Source: Pedobacter ginsengisoli
GTDB taxonomy: Bacteria; Bacteroidota; Bacteroidia; Sphingobacteriales; Sphingobacteriaceae
Assembly (NCBI RefSeq): GCF_002736205.1
Contig: NZ_CP024091.1
Coordinates: forward strand, 3,841,555-3,905,554
Direction of reading: 5' to 3'
Length of the DNA: 64,000 nucleotides
Shown: positions 8,336 through 17,879 of the stretch, one piece after another
Numbering within the stretch: the first letter of the stretch is position 1
Layout: each line of letters begins with the position of its first letter
The notes under the pieces: generated by a model
Told to the model about the DNA's origin: nothing
What the model saw: only the letters and a program-made list of their open reading frames with translations
The model's database searches: none
Position numbers and translations under genes: made by a program

Positions 8336-10129
8336 TTACCCTTTAAGCCAACGTTCCCTTACTTTCTTCTCCCCTTCGCTGGCATTCTCATTAATTGTTG
8401 TTACCAATTTAACATTCGGATTAGCCTTTAATTTAAGCGAGATGTCCCTTACCAAACCATCTCTTCTAATAGTTACTGTAATTACATCACCAACATTTTT
8501 ACCGGTTACAACAGGCATTTTCTCTATCGCTACTTCAACAGGTACACCATCAACAGTAATTACCTGATCGTTAACATTTAGGCCACCTTCCCAGGCAGCA
8601 GAATTACGAGAAACAGCAGATACAATGATGTTACCTTCTACTTTTTTAGATGCTACACCTAAATAAGGTACGCTTTTACCCTCATTTTCATCTACAACGT
8701 TAATTCCTGCATAGCCAAAGTATTTTTTATACTCAATAGCATCCGTTCCGTTTACATACTTGGCCCAGAAATTAGTAAAGCTAATGCCGCTAATTTTCTC
8801 GACCATGGCTTTAAATTCAGCATCAGTATAACCCCTCCCTAATTTTTTATAGTACTCATGATACATGGTTTTCATTACATCATCTAAACTTTTGGTTCCT
8901 TTAGTAGCATGGGCAATTTCGAGATCCATAAGCATACCAACTACCTCACCTTTACTGTAATAAGAAATGGTTGAATTGTTAGAGTTTTCGTTAGGACGAT
9001 AAGCCTTAATCCATGCATCGTAGCTAGCTTCGGCAGCCGACTGAACTTTTGCACCCGGTGTATTTACAACATTTGCAATAGCAGTTGCAAGAGCTTGCGC
9101 AGTTTCATCCACAGTAAAAAAACCTGCGCGGTGGGTTAGTTTATTCTCGTAATACGATGTAAAACCTTCGGCAACCCAAAGATTGGTGGTGTAGTTCTCG
9201 TTGTCGTAATCAAAAGGTCCTAAAGCTACAGGGCGCAGACGTTTTACGTTCCAAAGGTGATAATACTCATGTGCAACAAGATTTAAAAAATCTTTATAGC
9301 CTTTTGTGTCAGCATATTTATCTCTGGATGCACCAAGCACTGTTGAATTTAAGTGTTCCAAACCACCACCTCCGGTTGCACGGTTGTGTACAATGAAAGT
9401 ATAATGTTTGTTTGGGTTTTCGCCGTAAATTGCGGTCCCTTGCTCCACAACTTTCGCCATATCAATTTTAAGCTTATCGGCATCATAATTACCACCACCA
9501 TACATGGCCACCTCATGTTTAACTCCTGATGCGGTAAACTCAAAAACATCCTGATTACCTACTTCAATTGGGCTATCGAATAAAATATCAAAGTTTGAGG
9601 CTTTATAAGTAAATGGCTTTCCGGTTACAGGCTCTAAACCTGTTGATACCTTCTCCCATCCTTTATAAGGGTTTACTTTAACGGTGATTGGCAGGTCCAG
9701 CATACCATCCGGGTACATGAATATTCCGGTGCTTGACAGGAATGCATGACTTTCATCAACAAAAGATGTACGCACAGATATTTCAAAAGCATACACTCGG
9801 TATTTTATTTTAACGTTTTTTGCCTTGGCCGAATAAATTCGCCAGGCGTTTTTTCTTACTTTTTCGAATTTAACGGGCTTGTTGTTTGCGGTCGCCGAAA
9901 AACCCTCTACGTTTTTTGCAAATTCACGAACAAGATATGATCCTGGTGCCCATACGGGCATTTTTACATCTACATAATCCTTAGATAATCCTGAAATGTT
10001 CATTTCCATTTCAACGTAATGTGCTTGTGGTTCTGTAAAATTTACTTCGAACCCGATCTGTACCTGCGACTTTGCTGTCATACTAATTGATAGTAATACT
10101 ATTAATCCTGCTAATGATGTTTTCATCAA
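8336..10129 (-). CDS. M61-family metallopeptidase with PDZ domain
   Basis: A 597-residue protein with a signal peptide (cut near TAKSQ, residue 21), so it is exported. An N-terminal beta domain (about 25-200) is followed by a gluzincin catalytic domain with the zinc motif HEYYH at 287-291 and the third zinc ligand Glu321 in WVAEGFTSYY. NVKRLRP directly after the zinc helix is characteristic of M61 glycyl-aminopeptidase-like enzymes. A PDZ domain follows at about 490-570 (NSAAWEGGLNVNDQVITVDG). It probably trims peptides in the periplasm; the true substrate is unknown. An alternative ATG at 10126 would remove one residue. Confidence 0.93.
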   Translation of the reverse strand: MMKTSLAGLIVLLSISMTAKSQVQIGFEVNFTEPQAHYVEMEMNISGLSKDYVDVKMPVWAPGSYLVREFAKNVEGFSATANNKPVKFEKVRKNAWRIYSAKAKNVKIKYRVYAFEISVRTSFVDESHAFLSSTGIFMYPDGMLDLPITVKVNPYKGWEKVSTGLEPVTGKPFTYKASNFDILFDSPIEVGNQDVFEFTASGVKHEVAMYGGGNYDADKLKIDMAKVVEQGTAIYGENPNKHYTFIVHNRATGGGGLEHLNSTVLGASRDKYADTKGYKDFLNLVAHEYYHLWNVKRLRPVALGPFDYDNENYTTNLWVAEGFTSYYENKLTHRAGFFTVDETAQALATAIANVVNTPGAKVQSAAEASYDAWIKAYRPNENSNNSTISYYSKGEVVGMLMDLEIAHATKGTKSLDDVMKTMYHEYYKKLGRGYTDAEFKAMVEKISGISFTNFWAKYVNGTDAIEYKKYFGYAGINVVDENEGKSVPYLGVASKKVEGNIIVSAVSRNSAAWEGGLNVNDQVITVDGVPVEVAIEKMPVVTGKNVGDVITVTIRRDGLVRDISLKLKANPNVKLVTTINENASEGEKKVRERWLKG

Positions 10130-10319
10130 AAAATCTTTGTAATATAAGTTAGTTCATCTTTTACTGCTCCAAACTTATATAAAAGTGCTTTAGCATTGGC
10201 AAAGAGCTCTAAAAAAATTACACAAATGTTAGTTATATAGCGTATATTTTATGTGTCTTTTTATGCGGCCCGTAAGCAAAATATTACGTTAAATGGGCTG
10301 TAACATCCTTAATACAAGG

Positions 10320-10349
10320 TTTGTGGGGCATTATATTTGAATATTTTTG
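10320..10349 (+). promoter_or_regulatory. Promoter of the RND efflux operon
   Basis: TTTG (10320-10323), 18 bases, then TATTTTTG (10342-10349), the Bacteroidota consensus. A second TAnnTTTG, TATATTTG, overlaps the spacer but has no partner at the right distance. The predicted leader is about 40 bases. Confidence 0.65.
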
Positions 10350-10396
10350 TGCGCTAATACTAGTTAGTCAATAGAACATTTAGTTATCCCAGCATT

Positions 10397-11479
10397 ATGA
10401 AGCTTAAGTATATCGTTTATGCCCTAATTATTTTAGGGTTTCTTTATTTAATCTACTACAGAATTTCGGCCAATAAGGCCATCGAAAATTCAGGTGGCGG
10501 AAAAGGTGGAGGCAAAGGTGCTAAAGGCGGTGGACAAGCGATGAATGTGAATGGCGTTGTTGTAAATGCTTCGGCATTTAATAATGATTTAGAAATCACA
10601 GGGGCTATTGAGGCTAATGAGGCGGTTACTTTGAAAAGTGAGGTATCGGGATTGGTTACCGGTATTCATTTTAAGGAAGGTACAAATGTGAGCAAGGGTG
10701 CTTTGCTTGTAAAAATAAACGATAGAGATATACAGGCGCAATTGCAAGACGCACTGACTAAGGAAAGGTTATCGGCTACTAATGAGAACCGCGCGAAACA
10801 GCTTTTGGAAAAGGGTGCTATTAGCCAGGAGGAGTATGATACTTCGCTTGCAGATTTGCAATCGCTTAAGTCGCAAACGCAATTAATCCGTGCACAACTG
10901 GCCAAAACTTCTATTTATGCGCCTTTTAGCGGTAAGGTAGGCTTGCGCTCTATATCTGTTGGCGAGTATATTACTCCCGCAAGTGTTATTGTAAACCTGC
11001 TTAGTATTGATCCTATTAAAATAAATTTTGCGGTTCCGGAGAAGTATGCCGGACAGATTAAAATAAACTCTGAAATTTCTTTTAAAACTGATGGTTCTGC
11101 AAAATCGTATACCGGCAAGGTGTTTGCCATTGAACCGGGAATAAATTCACAAACAAGAACACTGCAGATTAAAGCACTGGCATCTAACCCTAATAACGAG
11201 CTTTTACCAGGGGCTTTTGCAAGGGTTAAACTGGCCCTTACTACTTTAAATGATGCCATTTTAATACCTAATGAGGCAATTATTCCGGTACTTGATGGGA
11301 AAACGGTGTTTATAACTAAAGGTGGACAAGCGCAGCAGGTTCCTGTTGAAGCGGGTACGCGTACGGCAAAAGCCATTGTAATTACTTCGGGATTAAAGGT
11401 TGGGGATACAGTTTTAACTACTGGTGCTATGGCACTTAAAACGGGAACCCCGGTACATGTAACAGTTACTAAAAACTAA
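10397..11479 (+). CDS. RND efflux membrane-fusion (periplasmic adaptor) protein
   Basis: A 360-residue HlyD/AcrA-type adaptor that joins the inner-membrane pump to the outer-membrane channel. It has a single N-terminal membrane segment (IVYALIILGFLYLIYY), then an unusual linker of Gly and Lys, GGGKGGGKGAKGGG (about residues 34-47). A split biotinyl-lipoyl domain (AVTLKSEVSGLVTGIHFKEG ... YAPFSGKVGLRSISVGEYI) flanks an alpha-helical hairpin, and beta-barrel and membrane-proximal domains follow. It is the first gene of a three-gene operon, 10 bases before the pump gene. The drug or metabolite exported cannot be read from the sequence. Confidence 0.93.
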   Translation: MKLKYIVYALIILGFLYLIYYRISANKAIENSGGGKGGGKGAKGGGQAMNVNGVVVNASAFNNDLEITGAIEANEAVTLKSEVSGLVTGIHFKEGTNVSKGALLVKINDRDIQAQLQDALTKERLSATNENRAKQLLEKGAISQEEYDTSLADLQSLKSQTQLIRAQLAKTSIYAPFSGKVGLRSISVGEYITPASVIVNLLSIDPIKINFAVPEKYAGQIKINSEISFKTDGSAKSYTGKVFAIEPGINSQTRTLQIKALASNPNNELLPGAFARVKLALTTLNDAILIPNEAIIPVLDGKTVFITKGGQAQQVPVEAGTRTAKAIVITSGLKVGDTVLTTGAMALKTGTPVHVTVTKN

Positions 11480-11489
11480 GAGCGGCAGG

Positions 11490-14400
11490 ATGAGTATTTC
11501 GACCACTAGTATAAAAAGGCCTGTTCTGGCCATTGTAATGAACCTGATGATCCTGCTGTTTGGGGTTATTGGATACAACTTTTTGGGAATTAGGGAGTTT
11601 CCGAATATTGACCCTACGGTGGTTTCGGTACGGACTTCTTATCCGGGGGCTAACTCTGATATTATTGAATCGCAGATTACTGAACCGCTCGAGAAATCTA
11701 TTAACGGAATTGATGGGATCAGGAACATTTCTTCGTCAAGTAACCAGGGAAGCAGCAATATTACTATTGAGTTTAATCTGGATAAGAATATTGATGATGC
11801 TGCAAATGATGTGCGAGATAAGGTATCGCAGGCGGCCAGAAGCCTACCTAAAGATATTGATGGCAACCCGGTGGTAAGTAAGGCTGATGCCAACTCGGAT
11901 GCTGTTATTACGATGACCATTCAGAGTGATAAACGAAATGTAATGCAACTGAGTGATTATGCTGAAAATGTTATTGCTGATAGGTTGCAAACAATAACCG
12001 GGGTTAGTAGTATACAGATTCAAGGGCAAAGAAAGTACGCCATGCGTATTCGTATTGATCCTAATAAACTGGCTGCTTATGGCCTTACATCGCAAGATAT
12101 TGTTACGGCTTTAGATAAGGAAAATGTGGAGTTGCCTTCGGGTAAAATAACGGGTGCAAGCACGGAACTGGTCATAAAAACTTTAGGCAAATTAACTGAT
12201 GAGGATGAGTTTAACAACCTGATACTTAAAAATGACTCTGACAATGTAGTTCAGTTAAAGGATGTTGGCTATGCGGTTTTAGGGTCTGAGAATGAGGAAA
12301 CTGTTTTAAGGGAGTCTGGCAAACCCATGGTTGCTGTAGGCCTTGTTCCGCAGCCGGGGGCCAATTATCTTGATATTTCTAAGGAGTTCTATAAGCGCTT
12401 TGATCAGCTTCAAAAAGATATTCCGCAGGATATAAAACTTAATATCTCCTTAGACAATACAAGGTTTATACAGAGTTCGGTTACTGAGGTGGCAGAGACG
12501 ATTATATTGTCGCTGGTGCTGGTTATTCTGATTATTTATCTGTTCTTTAGAGATTGGGCAATTGCCATTAGACCGTTGATAGATATCCCGGTATCGCTGG
12601 TCTTTACTTTTTTTATCATGTACATTTTTGGGTTTTCTATTAATGTGCTTTCGCTGCTTGCAATTGTACTGGCAACGGGTTTGGTGGTTGATGATGGGAT
12701 TGTGGTTACTGAAAATATCTTTAAAAAGGTTGAAGAGGGCTACTCTCCTTTTGAGGCTGCCATTAAAGGTTCTAATGAAATCTTTTTTGCTGTTATTTCG
12801 ATTTCCGTTACGCTGGCGGCTGTGTTTTTACCGGTTATATTTTTGCAGGGTTTTGTAGGGCGGCTGTTTAGGGAGTTTGGGGTAGTAATTGGGGCCGCTG
12901 TGCTGATATCGGCATTTGTGTCGTTAACGTTAACGCCGATGTTGAATGCCTACCTGATGAAAAAGAGCGGGCATAAGAAATCTAAATTCTATGACCTGAC
13001 TGAACCTTACTTTGTGGCCATGAATGATTGGTACGAGGAAAAACTAAATAAGTTTCTGGACAGAAGATGGCTGGCATTACCTATTATTTTGGTGTGTTTG
13101 GGGCTTATTGTTTTGTTCTGGAAGATATTGCCTAAAGAAACCGCTCCATATGATGACAGGAGTGCCATTAATATGAATATGACATTGCCTGAGGGCTCGT
13201 CTTTTGCTTACACTGATGAATTTGTTGGTAAGGTGGCTCAAATGGTTCAGGATTCTGTGCCTGAAAAGAAAGTTGCGATTACGGTAACTTCGCCTGGTTT
13301 TGGGGGTTCAGCATCTACAAATAGTGGTTTTTTAAGAATGGGCTTAACAGATCCACACGAAAGAGAACGCTCGCAGGCTGATATTACTAATGCTTTAACT
13401 AAAATCACCAGAAAATATACCGAAGGTAAGGTAGTGGTAACACAACAGCCTACTATTTCTGTTGGCCGAAGAGGTGGCTTACCTATCAATTATATTATAC
13501 AGGCACAGAATTTTGAAAAGTTGCGCGAAAAAGTGCCTCTATTTATGGACGAAGTGGCAAAGGACCCTACTTTTACTACTTCTGATGTGAACCTGAAGTT
13601 TAATAAGCCTGAAATTGACCTTACCATTGACAGGGCGAAGGCTAAAAACCTTGGGGTTTCTGTAGCAGATATTGGCTCGGCCCTGCAATTGGGCTTAAGT
13701 GGTCAGCGTTTTTCTTATTTCTTTATGAACGGAAAGCAGTATCAGGTAATTGGCCAGTTTGAAGTTGGAGACAGGAAGGCACCGGTTGATTTGAGCTCAG
13801 TATATGTTAGGAATGACAAAGGTGAGTTAATTCAAATTGATAACCTGGTTTCGACTAAGGAGGAAAGCAGTCCACCACAATTGTACCGTAATAACCGTTT
13901 TACGGCAGCTACTGTTTCGGCAGGTTTGGCTCCAGGTAAAAGTATAGGCGAGGGTTTGGAGGCAATGGACAGGATATCGGCAAAGGTACTGGACGAAACT
14001 TTTTCTACAGATTTGGGTGGCGAATCGAGAGATTTTAGAGAAAGTGCTTCGAATACTTCTTTCGCCTTTGGCCTTGCATTATTACTGGTTTACCTGATCC
14101 TTGCCGCACAGTTTGAAAGTTTTAAAGATCCTATTATCATTATATTAACGGTACCGATGGCTGTGGCTGGTGCATTTTTATCGCTCTGGTTGTTTGGCCA
14201 GAGCTGGAATATTTTTAGTCAGATTGGCACCATTATGCTAATTGGTCTAGTAACCAAGAATGGTATTTTAATTGTAGAGTTTGCTAATCAACTTAAAGAG
14301 AAGGGCAAAAGTGTTCATGATGCAATCAGAGAGGCCTCTGTATCCAGGTTAAGGCCTATTTTAATGACCAGTTTGGCAATTGCTATTGGCGCGCTTCCTA

Positions 14401-14594
14401 TTGCAATGGCTTTAGGTGCGGCTGCTAAAAGCAGAATGGGTATGGGTATTGTAATTGTTGGCGGCACTATATTCGCGCTTATTCTTACGCTGTTTGTTAT
14501 TCCGGCTATTTACTCGTACTGGTCTAAAGAACATAAGGAAAACTCAGAACTTAAGGATTCGTTAATAGCTGCACTGAAAACGGAAAATGCATAA
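11490..14594 (+). CDS. RND efflux pump, inner-membrane transporter (HAE1 family)
   Basis: A 1034-residue proton-driven pump of AcrB length and layout: a membrane helix at the N-terminus, a large periplasmic loop, a six-helix block around 335-545, a second periplasmic loop and a second helix block at about 860-1010. VDDGIVVTENIFKK is the acidic helix-4 proton-relay motif, with the adjacent Asp pair. PVSLVFTFFIMYIFGFSINVLSL and the second-half PMAVAGAFLSLWLFGQSW mark the internal repeat. It overlaps nothing upstream; the next gene's likely start is 22 bases after its stop. The operon order of adaptor, pump and channel is standard for Bacteroidota. Confidence 0.95.
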   Translation: MSISTTSIKRPVLAIVMNLMILLFGVIGYNFLGIREFPNIDPTVVSVRTSYPGANSDIIESQITEPLEKSINGIDGIRNISSSSNQGSSNITIEFNLDKNIDDAANDVRDKVSQAARSLPKDIDGNPVVSKADANSDAVITMTIQSDKRNVMQLSDYAENVIADRLQTITGVSSIQIQGQRKYAMRIRIDPNKLAAYGLTSQDIVTALDKENVELPSGKITGASTELVIKTLGKLTDEDEFNNLILKNDSDNVVQLKDVGYAVLGSENEETVLRESGKPMVAVGLVPQPGANYLDISKEFYKRFDQLQKDIPQDIKLNISLDNTRFIQSSVTEVAETIILSLVLVILIIYLFFRDWAIAIRPLIDIPVSLVFTFFIMYIFGFSINVLSLLAIVLATGLVVDDGIVVTENIFKKVEEGYSPFEAAIKGSNEIFFAVISISVTLAAVFLPVIFLQGFVGRLFREFGVVIGAAVLISAFVSLTLTPMLNAYLMKKSGHKKSKFYDLTEPYFVAMNDWYEEKLNKFLDRRWLALPIILVCLGLIVLFWKILPKETAPYDDRSAINMNMTLPEGSSFAYTDEFVGKVAQMVQDSVPEKKVAITVTSPGFGGSASTNSGFLRMGLTDPHERERSQADITNALTKITRKYTEGKVVVTQQPTISVGRRGGLPINYIIQAQNFEKLREKVPLFMDEVAKDPTFTTSDVNLKFNKPEIDLTIDRAKAKNLGVSVADIGSALQLGLSGQRFSYFFMNGKQYQVIGQFEVGDRKAPVDLSSVYVRNDKGELIQIDNLVSTKEESSPPQLYRNNRFTAATVSAGLAPGKSIGEGLEAMDRISAKVLDETFSTDLGGESRDFRESASNTSFAFGLALLLVYLILAAQFESFKDPIIIILTVPMAVAGAFLSLWLFGQSWNIFSQIGTIMLIGLVTKNGILIVEFANQLKEKGKSVHDAIREASVSRLRPILMTSLAIAIGALPIAMALGAAAKSRMGMGIVIVGGTIFALILTLFVIPAIYSYWSKEHKENSELKDSLIAALKTENA

Positions 14595-14616
14595 GGGGCC
14601 ATTTACAAAGAGAAAT

Positions 14617-15927
14617 ATGAAAAAGCTTAATTTTATTTTAATCATACTTTTTGCAGCCTTTGTACAAAATGCATGGGGACAGGAAAAACTATCGCTTGAA
14701 CAGGCAATTACCATTGCACTGCAAAATAATTACGATATAAAACTGGTTAATAATGATCTGCAAATTGCAAAGAACAATACCAATATCGGAAATGCAGGTT
14801 TTTTACCTGGAGTTACGGGCAGCTTTGCTACTGATGGAAGCAGACAAAATACGGTACAGACCACATCGACCGGTGCTGAAAGGGTTGCTGATGGGGTTAG
14901 AAACACCAGCATGAACTATGGCGTAGCGCTGGACTGGACTATTTTTGATGGCTTTAAGATGTTTGCTACTTATGATAAATTAAAGGAGTTGCAAAAACAG
15001 GGTGAAGTGACTGCCAAGGCTACCATATTAACTACTATCGCTGATGTTATTAGTTCATATTATGCAGTGGTAAAACAACAGCGGCTTGTTCTTGCCAATG
15101 ATAGTGCTTTGGATATTTCGAAGTTCAGATTAACTATTGCCGACAATAAACTGAAGCTTGGCAAGGGTTCTAAGCTTGATGTTTTGGCTGCTCAGGTTGA
15201 TTATAATACGGATACATCGGCCTATTTGCAACAAAAGAACCTGCTGCAAACTGCTATGATTACATTAAACCAGGTTATGGCCAGGGCTATTGATGTTAAA
15301 TTTACTGCAGAAGAAGGCATGAACATTGATTATAAACTTGATTACGCATTATTGCAAGAGCAAACTCAACAGCTTAATCCTGATTTACAGCATGCATTTA
15401 TAAATAAAAAGGTGGCGGAGCTTAGCTTAAAGGAGGTTAAGGGACAGCGGTATCCGGTAGTTGGCGTAAATGGTGGCTATGCGTTTTCGAGAAGTGCCAA
15501 CCCAACGGGCTTTAATCAGAAATTTAGAGGCCAGGGTATTTCGTATGGTTTAACGGCCAGCATGAATATCTTTAATGGCTTTTTACAGCGCCAGAATGAA
15601 AGAAATGCTAAGGTTTCCATTAATTCGTCAGAAGTAGCTCTTGAAAAAACCAGATTAACCATTAATGCTCAGCTGCTAACTGCATTTGAAAATTATAAAA
15701 CCAGCCTGGATTTATTAAAGATAGAGACTAAAAATGTAGACATTGCCAAGCAAAATCTGGATATCACTCTGGCAAAATACAGGCTCGGAAGCATTGCCCC
15801 ATTGGAGCTTAGAGAGGCTCAAAGAAATTCTATAAATGCAATTACCAGGTTCCTGGAGGCCCAATATCAGGCAAAACTTACGGAAATCAGCTTAAAAGAA
15901 ATAAGTGGCACATTAAATATCCAATAA
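14617..15927 (+). CDS. TolC-family outer-membrane efflux channel
   Basis: A protein of about 436 residues with a signal peptide (LIILFAAFVQNAWGQ). It has two internal halves, each of long amphipathic helices with short strands, as in TolC: SLEQAITIALQNNYDIKLVNND opens the first half and NPDLQHAFINKKVAELSLKE the second. The start at 14617 gives a normal signal peptide; an in-frame ATG at 14587 would add ten polar residues and overlap the pump stop. It completes the tripartite efflux system encoded upstream. Confidence 0.92.
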   Translation: MKKLNFILIILFAAFVQNAWGQEKLSLEQAITIALQNNYDIKLVNNDLQIAKNNTNIGNAGFLPGVTGSFATDGSRQNTVQTTSTGAERVADGVRNTSMNYGVALDWTIFDGFKMFATYDKLKELQKQGEVTAKATILTTIADVISSYYAVVKQQRLVLANDSALDISKFRLTIADNKLKLGKGSKLDVLAAQVDYNTDTSAYLQQKNLLQTAMITLNQVMARAIDVKFTAEEGMNIDYKLDYALLQEQTQQLNPDLQHAFINKKVAELSLKEVKGQRYPVVGVNGGYAFSRSANPTGFNQKFRGQGISYGLTASMNIFNGFLQRQNERNAKVSINSSEVALEKTRLTINAQLLTAFENYKTSLDLLKIETKNVDIAKQNLDITLAKYRLGSIAPLELREAQRNSINAITRFLEAQYQAKLTEISLKEISGTLNIQ

Positions 15928-15945
15928 GATTAGTATTTTTATCGC

Positions 15946-16800
15946 ATGATTCTAGTAGCAGACAGTGGTTCTTCGAAAACCGATTGGATGGGTTACAGCC
16001 CCAATGAAAAAATCAACTTTAGCACACAAGGAATAAACCCTTATTTCTTAAATGCACATGATATTTTTAAGTTGTTTTCGAAGAAGAAGGAGATTGCTGC
16101 TTACGCCGATAAGGTTAAAGAAATTTATTTCTTTGGGGCAGGCTGCTCATCTCCTGATAAAATAGAGGTAATCTCTAATGGGATTTCTTCGTTCTTTACC
16201 AAGGCTTATGTGTCTGTTGAGCATGATTTGATTGGTTCTGCATATGCAACTTGTGGTGATAAAAAAGGGTTGACCTGTATTTTAGGTACCGGGTCTAATA
16301 TTTCTTACTACGATGGCAAAGAGGTTCATAACGGTGCACATGGCTTAGGGTATGCTTTGGGCGATGAAGGTTCAGGCACTTATTTTGGCCGCAAACTGAT
16401 TACAAGCTATCTTTATCATCATATGCCGGCTGATCTTGCGGTTGAATTTGCTGAAACTTATCAGGTTGATAAGGAATCGGTTATTACGAATCTTTATCAG
16501 AAACCGGCGCCAAACATCTATCTGGCTTCTATAAGTCGTTTTATGGCTTTACATCCTGATCATCCTTTCATTATTAATATTTTACGTGAGGGTTTCCAGG
16601 AGTTTGTTGATTCGAACATTAAGGATTACCCTAATTACAAAAGCCTTGACACTCACTTTGTAGGTTCAATAGCCTTTTATTATCAGGACATTTTGAGAGA
16701 GGTTTGCCTTAACAACCAGATAAAAGTTGGTAAAATATATCAAAAACCTATTGAGGGTATTTATAACTATATTTTAAGAAAAGAAGGCATTATGGTTTAA
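15946..16800 (+). CDS. BadF/BadG/BcrA/BcrD-type ATPase, N-acetylglucosamine-kinase-like
   Basis: A 284-residue protein of the ASKHA fold. The phosphate-1 loop is MILVADSGSSKTDW at the N-terminus. The phosphate-2 region is CILGTGSNISYYDG, followed by GLGYALGDEGSGTYFGRKLI, which resembles the sugar-kinase signature of N-acetylglucosamine/glucosamine kinases. It is probably cytoplasmic and may phosphorylate amino sugars from wall recycling (inference). It begins 18 bases after the efflux channel stop and may be read through from that operon. Its stop codon overlaps the stop of the convergent mini-gene at 16797. Confidence 0.85.
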   Translation: MILVADSGSSKTDWMGYSPNEKINFSTQGINPYFLNAHDIFKLFSKKKEIAAYADKVKEIYFFGAGCSSPDKIEVISNGISSFFTKAYVSVEHDLIGSAYATCGDKKGLTCILGTGSNISYYDGKEVHNGAHGLGYALGDEGSGTYFGRKLITSYLYHHMPADLAVEFAETYQVDKESVITNLYQKPAPNIYLASISRFMALHPDHPFIINILREGFQEFVDSNIKDYPNYKSLDTHFVGSIAFYYQDILREVCLNNQIKVGKIYQKPIEGIYNYILRKEGIMV

Positions 16801-16973
16801 GCTGCCTGATTTTTTAGTCCATAAAGTACCCCTGCGGCAAGTAATAAACTTACTCCAGCATTAACTGGTAAATCCGGCTCACCTCTGGGAGGTCCGGGAT
16901 TCTCCATTGCCCTGGCTATAGCAACGCTATTTAAAATAATTAGTTGGATTATTATGCTTTTGGGTTGCAACAA
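16797..16973 (-). CDS. PID-CTERM mini-protein, TTG start
   Basis: I found this short frame by reading the minus strand. It runs from one of two adjacent TTG codons (16973 or 16970; an in-frame stop lies just upstream) to a TAA shared with the end of the convergent kinase gene. The product is about 58 residues: a hydrophobic start (IIIQLIILNSVAIARA), a Pro/Gly-rich stretch (NPGPPRGEPD) and the tail LPVNAGVSLLLAAGVLYGLK. The tail matches the pattern PI(D/N)xGxxLLLxxGxxYGxKK of the PID-CTERM sorting signal known from Bacteroidota. It begins 8 bases after the GAF gene stop and is probably cotranscribed with it. The start codon is uncertain; the tail is clear. Confidence 0.7.
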   Translation of the reverse strand: MLQPKSIIIQLIILNSVAIARAMENPGPPRGEPDLPVNAGVSLLLAAGVLYGLKNQAA

Positions 16974-16980
16974 TAATTAC

Positions 16981-17493
16981 TTAAGCTACTGCATTAACAG
17001 CCATCCGCCTGTTCATTTCATTAGTCACCATAGTTGCTATAAATTCTAATTTTTCTTGTTCAATAGAATTAAAATCTTTCCATTGGTCACTGGCAATACA
17101 CAACGTTCCTACATGAAGTCCGCTATTAGTAATGATCGGGGCTGAGGCAAAGAAATTTAAGCCATGTTCGCCAAGTACCATTGGATTTAAAATTAAACCG
17201 GGGTTTTTAGTTAATTCTTCAAATTTTACAACTCTATCTCTCTGGATAGCAATTGAACATATATTCCTATCCTTGGATGTATATGCAACAGCATTTTCTA
17301 ATTGTTCTGCAGTACCCCATACAGCAGGATTATCTATAAAATTAATTATCCCTAAAGGAACATTCCACATCTTTACCATCATAGCAACCAACTTATCAAA
17401 CACAAGGTCTGTTTTGGCATTCAAAATTTCATATTGTTCTAAATTTTCTAAACAATTGTGCTCACTTGGTGAAATTACTTTGGTTCCAATCAT
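16981..17493 (-). CDS. GAF-domain protein
   Basis: A protein of about 170 residues made almost wholly of one GAF domain: FDKLVAMMVKMWNVPLGIINFID, then a central ICSIAI segment and FFASAPIITNSGLHVGTLCIASD, which is the typical closing strand pair. The start at 17493 (MIGTKVISPSEHNC) fits the family; an ATG 17 codons upstream adds an unlikely hydrophobic extension. GAF domains bind small ligands or cofactors; no output domain is present. It may be a stand-alone sensor; the partner is unknown. The PID-CTERM mini-gene follows at once. Confidence 0.85.
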   Translation of the reverse strand: MIGTKVISPSEHNCLENLEQYEILNAKTDLVFDKLVAMMVKMWNVPLGIINFIDNPAVWGTAEQLENAVAYTSKDRNICSIAIQRDRVVKFEELTKNPGLILNPMVLGEHGLNFFASAPIITNSGLHVGTLCIASDQWKDFNSIEQEKLEFIATMVTNEMNRRMAVNAVA

Positions 17494-17816
17494 ACTTACA
17501 ATCCACAAAAAATTAAACTTGACGTTAGCCCATAACACTTGCAATCAAGGTATTGCAAAGTCTTTAACTCCATCACCAATATGGCAATTACCATACCCTA
17601 TTTATATTTGGGCTGTAAAACAAGTATTCTTTATGGCCGAGATCCAATAAAGACCCACTTCTTTATTAGATGATAGATGTTTCATCATGAGTTTAAGATT
17701 GGAATTAAGCTATAAAATTGCAGAAATGTGTATTACAAAAGCTACAACCTTTATAATCCTGAGGGGCAGACTTTACTCAAACTGGAAGTATTTTCCCAAT
17801 ATTTATAGCAAAAATT
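17494..17816. other. Intergenic region without a recognised gene
   Basis: About 320 bases between two minus-strand genes. Frames are short and interrupted on both strands, and I saw no tRNA or clear promoter. The 3' part (17817-17850) is the terminator of the gene at 17880. Confidence 0.55.
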
Positions 17817-17850
17817 TCAAAAAAAAAGCCCCCGGAATATGAAATTCCGA
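17817..17850 (-). terminator. Terminator of the T9SS adhesin operon
   Basis: On the minus strand, CTTCGGAAT and ATTCCGGGG form a stem with some G-T pairs and a five-base loop, followed by GC and at least eight T. It lies 30 bases past the stop of the PorE-like gene, where the operon should end. Confidence 0.8.
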
Positions 17851-17879
17851 AGACTTGTAATAGATAAGAGTATTGCAGC

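Noticed and set aside
8216..8567. Overlapping plus-strand frames after the small barrel gene
   Set aside because: They run over the terminator and antisense to the M61 gene, with no start signal or recognisable domain.
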